Source of the DNA: Aliarcobacter faecis
GTDB lineage: Bacteria > Campylobacterota > Campylobacteria > Campylobacterales > Arcobacteraceae
DNA length: 64,000 nucleotides
Assembly: GCF_013201705.1 (NCBI RefSeq)
Contig: NZ_CP053837.1
Coordinates: forward strand, 1,736,001 to 1,800,000
Reading direction: 5' to 3'
Shown: positions 47,341 to 55,274 of the stretch, in pieces
Numbering within the stretch: position 1 is the first letter of the stretch
Layout of the letters: every line of letters starts with the position of its first letter
Program-made: the position numbers and the translations under genes
The notes under the pieces: model-generated
Database searches by the model: none
What the model was told of the DNA's origin: nothing
Seen by the model: only the letters and a program-made list of their open reading frames with translations

Positions 47341-48171
47341 ATGAAAAAATTAATTACAATAACTTCAATTACAATTATTTTATGTACATTAGTAATATTT
47401 GGAAATAAAGTTTATATAGAAGAAAAAACTAAAAAAGAAGCAGAAAAAAAAGAGGCTAAAGATAATTATGATTTAGAATGGATTAAAAGAGATGTAGATA
47501 ATTATATTCGTCAAGAAAAATATGATGATGCTTTACACTTAATAAAAAGGTCAAATACAATAAGACCAACAGGGAAAAATAGTGATAGTGCTTGTACAGT
47601 ATATAGTGCAAAAGGTGATTTTAAAGAAGCTATAAAATGGTGTAAACAAGCTGTTGATTTAGGATATGAAAAATCTATTACTGGTCTTGGCTTAGTATAT
47701 AATAGTGCAAAAGATTATGATAATGCTATTATTTGGCTTAAAAAAGGTGATGAGTTAAAACAAGATGGAGCTGCTACAAGTTTAGGATTTGCATATAATA
47801 GATTAGGAAACAAAGAAGAAGCTTATAAATATTATAAAAAAGCTGTAAAAGATTTCCCAAAAAGTGTTTTAGCTGTAAGTAACCTTATTCACTTCTATCA
47901 TAATGATTTAAAAGATAATGTAAAAGCTAGTGCTTGGGCTATTGCTGGAGTTAATAATATATTTGATGCCTTAAGTGTTACAGAATTGCTAGTTGGAGAC
48001 TGGGAAATACCTTTAGAAGATTTACAAAAAGGATATGAGTTACAATTAACTTCTGATGAATTTCCTTATAACTATGAACAAAAGGAAAGAAGATTAGGAA
48101 TGCTACATAAAAGTGGTTACGATGAAAGATTAGAGAGTTATAGAAAAAAGAAACAAGAAAATAATAAATAA
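47341..48171 (+). CDS. TPR-type immunity protein 2
   Basis: A 276-aa relative of immunity 1. Here the N-terminus is an uncleaved-looking signal anchor (about residues 4-23, no lipobox Cys in the right setting), followed by a charged Lys/Glu stretch. The same repeats follow (KGDFKEAIKWCKQAVDLGYE, KDYDNAIIWLKKGDELKQ) with the same AWAIAGVNNIF and LQLTSDEFPYNY tail. It is shorter than immunity 1 because about 60 residues before the first repeat are absent. It should protect against effector 2 from the periplasmic face of the inner membrane. Confidence 0.72.
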   Translation: MKKLITITSITIILCTLVIFGNKVYIEEKTKKEAEKKEAKDNYDLEWIKRDVDNYIRQEKYDDALHLIKRSNTIRPTGKNSDSACTVYSAKGDFKEAIKWCKQAVDLGYEKSITGLGLVYNSAKDYDNAIIWLKKGDELKQDGAATSLGFAYNRLGNKEEAYKYYKKAVKDFPKSVLAVSNLIHFYHNDLKDNVKASAWAIAGVNNIFDALSVTELLVGDWEIPLEDLQKGYELQLTSDEFPYNYEQKERRLGMLHKSGYDERLESYRKKKQENNK

Positions 48172-49197
48172 ATGTCTTCATTAAATGATATAGTAAAAGA
48201 TAAAAAGCTTATAGATTATACAAACTTTGCAAATGATACTATTGTACTATTTAAAATAGTTAATAGTGTTTTAAAAATATCAAATAGTATGAAAGAGAGT
48301 GATTTTATAAAAGCTGTTATAAATAAATTAAAAGGTAAAAATATATTTATAAATGTAATAAATCCTATTAGATTAAATATATTTATGCAAGTAATTATAA
48401 CTGTTTTAGAAACTGCTGATTATAAAGAAAAAAGAGATTTTACAGCTACAAATTTAACACTCTTCTCTTCATCTTTAATTATAATTGGTGGATTTGTATC
48501 TACTCCTTTGATATTTGTAGGAATAGTATTACTAATAGCAAGAGGACTACTAGAAAGTAGTGAACTAGTAATATTTTTAAATAGGACAATATTAGCAGTA
48601 GATAGAACAAAATATAGACCATATTTTTTAAATGAAGCTTTTAAGAATAGTGATAAAAATATATATTTAGAATTAGCAACTCCTAAAGAACTAATAACTT
48701 ATATAGGAGAAAACTATAAAGATAATAAAGATATATTTAATTTAGCTTTTAAAAATGAATTACAGTTTTTATATACTACTTTAGTTGGTATGAAGTTGGA
48801 AATTGATGAAAAATATGAAAAAATCTTAAGAGAAAAGAACTCTTATTTCACTTCTTTAGGAAAAAAACTATCTTCTTTAAATATTACAAAACAAACTAAT
48901 TTGAAAATCCCAAAAATATTAATTGATGATAGCTTTAAACTATTTTTAGATAATAGAGCTTTTGATACTAAAGAAAATTCAGATTTATTTATAAAGCATA
49001 ATGATGATGTTCTATTTGATTTATATAGATACTATGATAAAGGAATTCATACTATCATTTTAAAATCTTCAATGGTAAATTTAAAATATGAGTTTGAATA
49101 TAAATACTCTTATGATTATGATTTATATGCAATTAATAAAAATCCTCAATCAGAATATTATGAAATAAAAAACTTTAAGCAAACTAGCTTTAAATAA
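48172..49197 (+). CDS. Orphan toxin tip, array copy 3 (mosaic)
   Basis: A 341-aa protein that begins MSSLNDIV, then enters directly at the junction block (48201), so only the toxin tip is kept. The first part, including the hydrophobic pair and up to VGMKLEIDE, matches copy 2. The rest, from NITKQTNLKIPK to the end, matches copy 1. It follows immunity 2 with no gap and no clear ribosome site. It looks like a stored or expressed tip made by recombination between two other copies. Confidence 0.68.
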   Translation: MSSLNDIVKDKKLIDYTNFANDTIVLFKIVNSVLKISNSMKESDFIKAVINKLKGKNIFINVINPIRLNIFMQVIITVLETADYKEKRDFTATNLTLFSSSLIIIGGFVSTPLIFVGIVLLIARGLLESSELVIFLNRTILAVDRTKYRPYFLNEAFKNSDKNIYLELATPKELITYIGENYKDNKDIFNLAFKNELQFLYTTLVGMKLEIDEKYEKILREKNSYFTSLGKKLSSLNITKQTNLKIPKILIDDSFKLFLDNRAFDTKENSDLFIKHNDDVLFDLYRYYDKGIHTIILKSSMVNLKYEFEYKYSYDYDLYAINKNPQSEYYEIKNFKQTSFK

Positions 49198-49211
49198 AAA
49201 GGAAAAATCTT

Positions 49212-50189
49212 ATAAAAAATATATTTAAACTAATAATTTTAATTACAATAACTTTAAACTTTGCAGCTTGTGAGCAAGAAAAAGAATATGCCAATCCAGA
49301 AAATACAAGAAAAGCTTATTTAAAACATAAAGAAGATGCGGAAAGAGATTTTCCTAAACATACTGATATGGAAGAACCAGCTGAAAGAGATAATGAATTA
49401 AGACAGATGGGAATTAATAATCTTTGGTATCAAGCCGTACAACACGGAAAACCAGAAGCAGCAACGCAAATAGCAATGGCATACTATGAAAAATTAAAAG
49501 ATTATGAGAAAGCTATTGAGTGGTTAGAGTATTCAAACTCTATTAAACCAACAGGAAAAAACTCAGACCAAGCTTGTACAGTATATAGTGCAAAACGTGA
49601 TTTTAAAGAAGCTATAAAGTGGTGCAAACAAGCTGTTGATTTAGGATATGAAAAAGCTATAGCTGGTTTAGGTGTTGTATATGCTAGAGATAAAGATTAT
49701 GAAAATGCACTTGTATGGCTTAAAAAAGGAGATGAGCTAAAACAAGATGGAGCTGCTACAAACTTGGGTATGGTGTATAGCCAATTAAGTGGTATAGATA
49801 ATTTAAATAAAGAGTATTTAAAAGAAGCAGAAAAATACTATTTAAAAGCTATAAAAGATTTCCCAAAAGATTATGTAGCTGTAAGTAATCTTGTAAACTT
49901 CTATCATGATAAGTTAAAAGATAATGTAAAAGCTAGTGCTTGGGCTATTGCTGGAGTTGGTAATGTTTTTGATATTACAAGTGTAGTAGAATTATTAGCT
50001 TATAATTGGTGAATTCCTGTTGAAGATATTGTAAAAGGTAGAGAATTACAATTAACTTCAGATGAGTTCCCTTATAAAAATAATGAAGATTTATCTATTT
50101 TTACCACAAAAGATTATGAAGATGTAATAAAGTACATAGACAATAAAAAGAAAAGAGGCTTTTATGATGAAAACTATAATTTAAAATAA
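49212..50189 (+). pseudogene. Immunity gene 3, inactivated
   Basis: Aligns base for base with the start of immunity 1, but the ATG is ATA (49212-49214). In the same frame a TGA replaces Glu in the conserved W-E-I-P (paralogues read DWEIPLED; here NW-stop-IPVED, stop at 50010-50012). The frame then stays open to TAA at 50187-50189, with the family tail LQLTSDEFPYKN intact. An internal ATG at 49368 would give 214 residues without a signal sequence. Both lesions argue for loss of function. Confidence 0.85.
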
Positions 50190-50207
50190 AAAATTATCAA
50201 ATAAAAT

Positions 50208-50363
50208 ATGGCTTTAGAAATTATTCTTGTAAATGAAAAGAATAAAAAGCTTATAGATTATGCAAACTTTGCAAATGACACTATTGTACTATTTAAAATA
50301 GTTAATAGTGTTTTAAAAATATCAAATAAAGAAATCCCGTCTCATACTGATATTTTAAATTAA
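50208..50363 (+). pseudogene. Fourth effector remnant (51 codons)
   Basis: MALEIILVNEKN, then the shared junction block KKLIDYANFANDTIVLFKIV and on to LKISN, then a short unrelated end and TAA. It is the start of another tip cassette, cut off where the convergent tamB gene ends (50360). It marks the old edge of the array. Confidence 0.75.
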
Positions 50364-53128
50364 TATCTTCTTTTATAAATCAAATCTAAACTTTGAGTTT
50401 TTTCCTCAAAACCTAGTTCTACATTCCAAAGTTTTGTGAGTTCTCTCATCAAGACTATTTGTCCACCTTGAGATTTATTTTTTAGTACAACTTTATTTTT
50501 TTCACCAATATTTTTTCCTATATGAGTCTCAATATATTGAGTTGTTGGGTCATATTGAAAATATATCATATCAACTCCCAACTCTTTTGCATAATCTTTT
50601 GATAGTTCATTTAATAAAAATAGTGAAGCTTGAGATTGTTTACTTTGTAAATTTTTTGAATCACTTGCAAAGTTAGTTCCAAAAATCAAATAAGATAAGA
50701 TATCTTTTTGATTCATCATTGGATTTGAGTTTAGATTAACCCTTGGATTACTCAAAGTTCCACTTATTAAAATAGAGATTTGTATATCCTCAACTTTTGT
50801 AGAAGCTTTTATATCTAAAATTGGGTCTATTTGCTCTAATCCTTTAAAATGGATACTTGAATCATCAATAGTATATGTTTTTCCAAGTTCACTAAATGTT
50901 CCTGCTACATCGTGAACTGAACCATAAATTCTAAGAGATTTTGAGAACTCTTTTTTTATATTTAAAGCTACTTTAGCTTTTAAATCAATATTTTTTACAC
51001 TATATTTTATATCATCTGATTGTATCGAAAGGTCTAAAGCAATATTTTCTAAAAAATAATCTTTTTCTATTAATTTTTCTTTTTTTGAAACTATAATAAT
51101 ATCTTTATCTTTACTAATACTAAGAGCTGGGATATTATAAAAAGCTTTTAGTTTATCTACTTTTATATCTCCTGAAATTAGAATTTTGCTCTCTTCATCT
51201 ATATTTATATGTAAATTTGAATTTAAAAAACCATTTCCATAAGAGCTATGTTCTAAAAATAAGTTCTTTGTAACTATATTTAAAAGTATATTTTTATCTT
51301 GTTTTAAAGTTTTTAGTAGGATATTATCAAATTCAAAATTTCCATTAAAATTAGAGATATTAAAAAATGCAGGTTTTAAAAGAGTAAAGTTTTTTTCTAA
51401 ATTTATATCATAAACTTTTCCTATAATAAAATCTAGTTTATCAAAAACAATAGTTTCATTTTTTAGTTTCCCTTTTATATTTATTTTTTCTAAACTCTCA
51501 TTTTCTTGTGATATTTTTGGACTAGATAGTTCAAAATCTATACTATTTGGAGAGATTTGTAAACTACTATCAACTGAACCCAAAAGATTTAAAGCTGGTA
51601 TTTCCAAAATTTTATTTAGTTCAACTTCAAGATTTTTAAGCTCTTTTATATTAGTTTTTATATTTGTAACTTCCTCATTTTTATCTATATTTGCAACAAT
51701 TGAACTATTTTTTACTGTGGCTTCAAAACTATCTTTTTTTGTTTTAAAAATTGAATTTATAAAAAATGAGTCATTTAAAACTAAATCTGCATTTAAAGAG
51801 AGATTTTCTTTAAACTCCCCTTTTATTTTTCCCTTAATCTTAGAGATTTTTATACTTTTGTCAAGTTCATAAAAATTATTTGGGTTTAAGTTTTTTATAT
51901 CTAAATCAAAAATAATTTTCTTAAAATCTTTACTATCTAACTTTAAATTTACTATATTTGACTCCAAATCTAGTTTGAAAATATCTTTTTTATATGAACT
52001 ATTTATCTTTATATTTCCAATTTCTTTTAGATATAAGTTTGCAAAAATATCTATATTTTTATTATCTATTTTTACAGCACCATTTAAAGGTAAATCCTCT
52101 ATTTTCAAAATAGTTTTATCAATACTTATTTGGTTTGAAGCTAAAACATTTTTAAATTTTATCTCTTTTAAATTTCCAGTTAAATTTGATTTTATTTCAA
52201 TATCTCTTTGTAAAGCTTCATAAATACTCTTTTTTATAGTTGTTTTTAAATCTACATTGAAATTTAAACTATCTATATCATTGTTTAGCATTTTTGCTTT
52301 TGCTTCTATATTTGAAAATATTTCACCATATTTTAAATTTGAATTTAGGCTAGAAATCTCAAGATTTGAGTTTTTAATATCATAATTTCCTAAAAGCTTA
52401 AAATCTTTGATATCAAATTTTTGCTCAATATTTTCAACTTTTAATTGTTCACTATTTATAGAAAAATCTACTTTTTCCAAATTCCCTTTTGCTTGAAGCA
52501 AAAATAGAGATTTTACATACTCTTTTAAATCTATTCTTGATTCTATTTTATAGTTATTGTTATCTAAATTTATATCTGCTTGTATATTTGCTAAATTTGA
52601 TTTTATATTTGTAAAAACATCTCCACTTATAGTATCTTTTAGGTTTGAACTAAGATTTTTTGCTTTTAAAAATACCTCATCTATTTTTTGCTCTTCATAA
52701 GCAAAATTATAAAGTGTTGCTTCAAAATTTTTTATAAAAAGAGAGAATGGAATATCAAAACTACTCTCCTCTTTTTCTTCTTCCTTAGGTTTATTTAGCT
52801 CATTTATAAATAAAAATAGCTTATCTCCTAAAGTTATTTCTTCTATTTTCAAATCATAAATATAAATCTCTTTTACTAAAAGTGATAAAAGACTAGGTTT
52901 TATATATAAACTTTTAGCTTTTACCATATCATCATAATTTAAATTTTCAACTTTTATTCCACTATATAAACTTCCTTCTACCTTACTATATTTTAAAGGA
53001 AATTCCGAACTTACATATTCAAATATTTTTTGTGTTAGCTGATTTGAAGTTATAAGTGCTAAAAAAACTACAAAAAATAGAGCAATTATCGTAAAAAATA
53101 GATATTTTAAAACTCTTAAACTTCTCAA
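50360..53128 (-). CDS. tamB: Translocation and assembly protein TamB
   Basis: A 922-aa inner-membrane-anchored AsmA-like protein: one N-terminal transmembrane helix (about 9-33), a long periplasmic region of short beta-strands, and the C-terminal DUF490/TamB domain (LDIKASTKVEDIQISILISG, NPMMNQKDILSYLIFG, ending in LIYKRRY). With TamA it spans the envelope for outer-membrane protein and phospholipid handling. The ATG overlaps the tamA stop (ATGA, 53125-53128). It ends at the effector array, with tail-to-tail overlap of 4 bases with the last remnant. Confidence 0.92.
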   Translation of the reverse strand: MRSLRVLKYLFFTIIALFFVVFLALITSNQLTQKIFEYVSSEFPLKYSKVEGSLYSGIKVENLNYDDMVKAKSLYIKPSLLSLLVKEIYIYDLKIEEITLGDKLFLFINELNKPKEEEKEESSFDIPFSLFIKNFEATLYNFAYEEQKIDEVFLKAKNLSSNLKDTISGDVFTNIKSNLANIQADINLDNNNYKIESRIDLKEYVKSLFLLQAKGNLEKVDFSINSEQLKVENIEQKFDIKDFKLLGNYDIKNSNLEISSLNSNLKYGEIFSNIEAKAKMLNNDIDSLNFNVDLKTTIKKSIYEALQRDIEIKSNLTGNLKEIKFKNVLASNQISIDKTILKIEDLPLNGAVKIDNKNIDIFANLYLKEIGNIKINSSYKKDIFKLDLESNIVNLKLDSKDFKKIIFDLDIKNLNPNNFYELDKSIKISKIKGKIKGEFKENLSLNADLVLNDSFFINSIFKTKKDSFEATVKNSSIVANIDKNEEVTNIKTNIKELKNLEVELNKILEIPALNLLGSVDSSLQISPNSIDFELSSPKISQENESLEKINIKGKLKNETIVFDKLDFIIGKVYDINLEKNFTLLKPAFFNISNFNGNFEFDNILLKTLKQDKNILLNIVTKNLFLEHSSYGNGFLNSNLHINIDEESKILISGDIKVDKLKAFYNIPALSISKDKDIIIVSKKEKLIEKDYFLENIALDLSIQSDDIKYSVKNIDLKAKVALNIKKEFSKSLRIYGSVHDVAGTFSELGKTYTIDDSSIHFKGLEQIDPILDIKASTKVEDIQISILISGTLSNPRVNLNSNPMMNQKDILSYLIFGTNFASDSKNLQSKQSQASLFLLNELSKDYAKELGVDMIYFQYDPTTQYIETHIGKNIGEKNKVVLKNKSQGGQIVLMRELTKLWNVELGFEEKTQSLDLIYKRRY

Positions 53129-54816
53129 AATACTTGTCCTATTCCTATATGAAATACAAATCCACCATTATCAACTGGAAAACCAAAATCAACTCTAAAT
53201 GGTCCAATAGGAGTATAATATCTAGCTCCAACTCCATAAGAGTTATAAAATTTATCATTAAATTTATTCTCTTCAAGACTTAACATTGTAGAGTCAAAAA
53301 AAGTTACCAATCCTAAATCTTTATTTAAAGCATATTCAAACTCCAAACTACTATCAATCATAGATAATCCACCATAAGGTTTGTCATCTGGGTCTTTCTT
53401 TCCTACTTGCTGATATGAGTACCCTCTATTACTATAATCTCCACCTGCAAAAAAGTGTTTAAATATAGGTAAATCTTTATTTAGTGTTCCAACAGTAGTT
53501 TTAAATGAACTTGTAAATTTATCAAAAGTTTTTATATATCTAAATTCACTTTGAGTTTTTATATAATCCATTTCACTAGCTATTAATTTACTCCCATTTT
53601 CAATATAAAAAGATAAATAATAACCATTTTTAGGATTTAAAATATCATCTCTTCTATCAAAAATTGTTTGATAAAAAAATGAATTTAAAAGATAACTACC
53701 ACTTTTATACTCTTGTAAATCTGATTTTATTGTAGAGTGTTCAAGTAAAACTCCAGCAGTATGTGATAAATTCCAAAAATCTTTTGAAAAAGATAGTTTT
53801 TCTTCAATCTTTTTTTGGGAGTAGCTTTTATAGTTCATATCTTCATAAGAGATATCATTATTTAAAGAGATATCATCACTTATAAAATATGGGTTATAAA
53901 TATTGTTGTAAATATTATAACCTTCACTATTTATCTTTGTTCCAATTGTAAATTGTTTTAAATTTCCTAAAAAATTCTCATTTTTATATTGAGCTTTAAA
54001 TCTTGCTTTTGTATCTGTATCATAACCAATACCATAAGTTGTCTCTCTATAATCACCTTCAATTAATTTTATATTTATAGGGATTATATCTTCTTTAGTG
54101 TCTAAATTTGGCTCAACTGATATATATTTGTAAATACCAAAATTAAAAAAGTTTTCATAAGTTTTATCTATTAAAGTAGAACTATACTCTTGATTCTTTT
54201 TATATTCAATATTTCTTTGCAAAAGTTCATTATCTACATTTGCATTATTTTGAATATTTGTCTCACCAAAATATTGTAGATTATTTTTAGTTATTTTATA
54301 CTCTAAATCAACTTTGTAATCATCAATATCAACATAAGCTTTTGCATCTAATATTGCTTTTGCATAACCTTTTTCATGCAAATATTTATATATATATTTT
54401 TTAGAGTTTGTAAAATTTGAAGATTTAAAACCTTCATCTACTTTTAACTCTATCAAATCTTTAAATTCATCATCAATTTTTATAGAAGATATTTTTATCT
54501 GTTCATTCTTTTTGATATCAAAATGTGCTTTATCTTCATCTATTGTATAAGAGACTAAAGAGTTATAAAAACCTAAACTCTCCATATAATCTTCTAACAA
54601 CTCTCTACAAATCACTATATCACTCTCTTTAAATACAGGATTCTTTTTCCAGAATTTATAAAAACTTGGATATGAGATATCACAAACTTTTTCAAGATTT
54701 GATTTAGAAAAATCTCCTAAAACTAAATCAATATCTCCAGAGAAATCAATAGTTTTTATCTCTTTTGCAAAACAATTTAAAAATAAAATTCCAATAATTA
54801 AAAATATTTTAAACAA
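53125..54816 (-). CDS. tamA: Omp85-family outer-membrane protein TamA
   Basis: A 563-aa protein with a signal peptide (hydrophobic run then CFAKE), POTRA-like domains (about 20-240) and a 16-strand Omp85 barrel. FFAGGDYSNRGY matches the Omp85 RGY loop motif, and the chain ends GFVFHIGIGQVF with the terminal Phe expected of barrel signals. It is the first gene of tamA-tamB. Confidence 0.92.
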   Translation of the reverse strand: MFKIFLIIGILFLNCFAKEIKTIDFSGDIDLVLGDFSKSNLEKVCDISYPSFYKFWKKNPVFKESDIVICRELLEDYMESLGFYNSLVSYTIDEDKAHFDIKKNEQIKISSIKIDDEFKDLIELKVDEGFKSSNFTNSKKYIYKYLHEKGYAKAILDAKAYVDIDDYKVDLEYKITKNNLQYFGETNIQNNANVDNELLQRNIEYKKNQEYSSTLIDKTYENFFNFGIYKYISVEPNLDTKEDIIPINIKLIEGDYRETTYGIGYDTDTKARFKAQYKNENFLGNLKQFTIGTKINSEGYNIYNNIYNPYFISDDISLNNDISYEDMNYKSYSQKKIEEKLSFSKDFWNLSHTAGVLLEHSTIKSDLQEYKSGSYLLNSFFYQTIFDRRDDILNPKNGYYLSFYIENGSKLIASEMDYIKTQSEFRYIKTFDKFTSSFKTTVGTLNKDLPIFKHFFAGGDYSNRGYSYQQVGKKDPDDKPYGGLSMIDSSLEFEYALNKDLGLVTFFDSTMLSLEENKFNDKFYNSYGVGARYYTPIGPFRVDFGFPVDNGGFVFHIGIGQVF

Positions 54817-54969
54817 TTTTTCTCTTTATTTTAAGATTTTCCTGAACTCTACTTAAACTACAAATAATTCATATAATTTTATGTTCAGTTGCTGAAATAT
54901 AAATTTTAAAATCTCTCTTTTTTGAAATATCTTATCATTTTATAACTTTAATCTCTAATTCTAACAAAT

Positions 54970-55209
54970 CTATTTAAGCTTCATTCTTGCAAATTCAATG
55001 GCATTAAGAACAGCTTTTTTTGCTTGTGGAGAGTTCTTCCAACAGCTACTTCCTAAAACATCTGAAACAATCTGTGTTATCTCTTCTACACTACTATTTG
55101 ATAACTTTTCTAAAGAATCTATACCTATTTGCTCAAACCTTTTTATAACTGTTTCACCTACAAATTTTACTTTTAAAAGCTCCTCTTTCTCTTCTTCTAA
55201 AAATGGCAT
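54970..55209 (-). CDS. Small helix-hairpin-helix protein
   Basis: A 79-aa protein, probably DNA-binding: VKFVGETVIKRFEQIGIDSLEKL is an HhH-like stretch, as in small proteins linked to DNA repair. CWKNSPQAKKAVLNAI follows. AGAGGG precedes the ATG. It lies just downstream of mfd in the same direction with a 65-base gap, so a link to repair is possible. Confidence 0.7.
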   Translation of the reverse strand: MPFLEEEKEELLKVKFVGETVIKRFEQIGIDSLEKLSNSSVEEITQIVSDVLGSSCWKNSPQAKKAVLNAIEFARMKLK

Positions 55210-55274
55210 AAACTATCCCTCTTAATATATTTTTCTAATCTTTTCAAAATACAAAATTTTTTTGAAATTTTTAT

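Noticed and set aside
49368-50012. A functional 214-aa immunity protein
   Set aside because: It would start inside the family fold without any signal sequence and end at a stop in a conserved block; it is the open middle of a dead gene.
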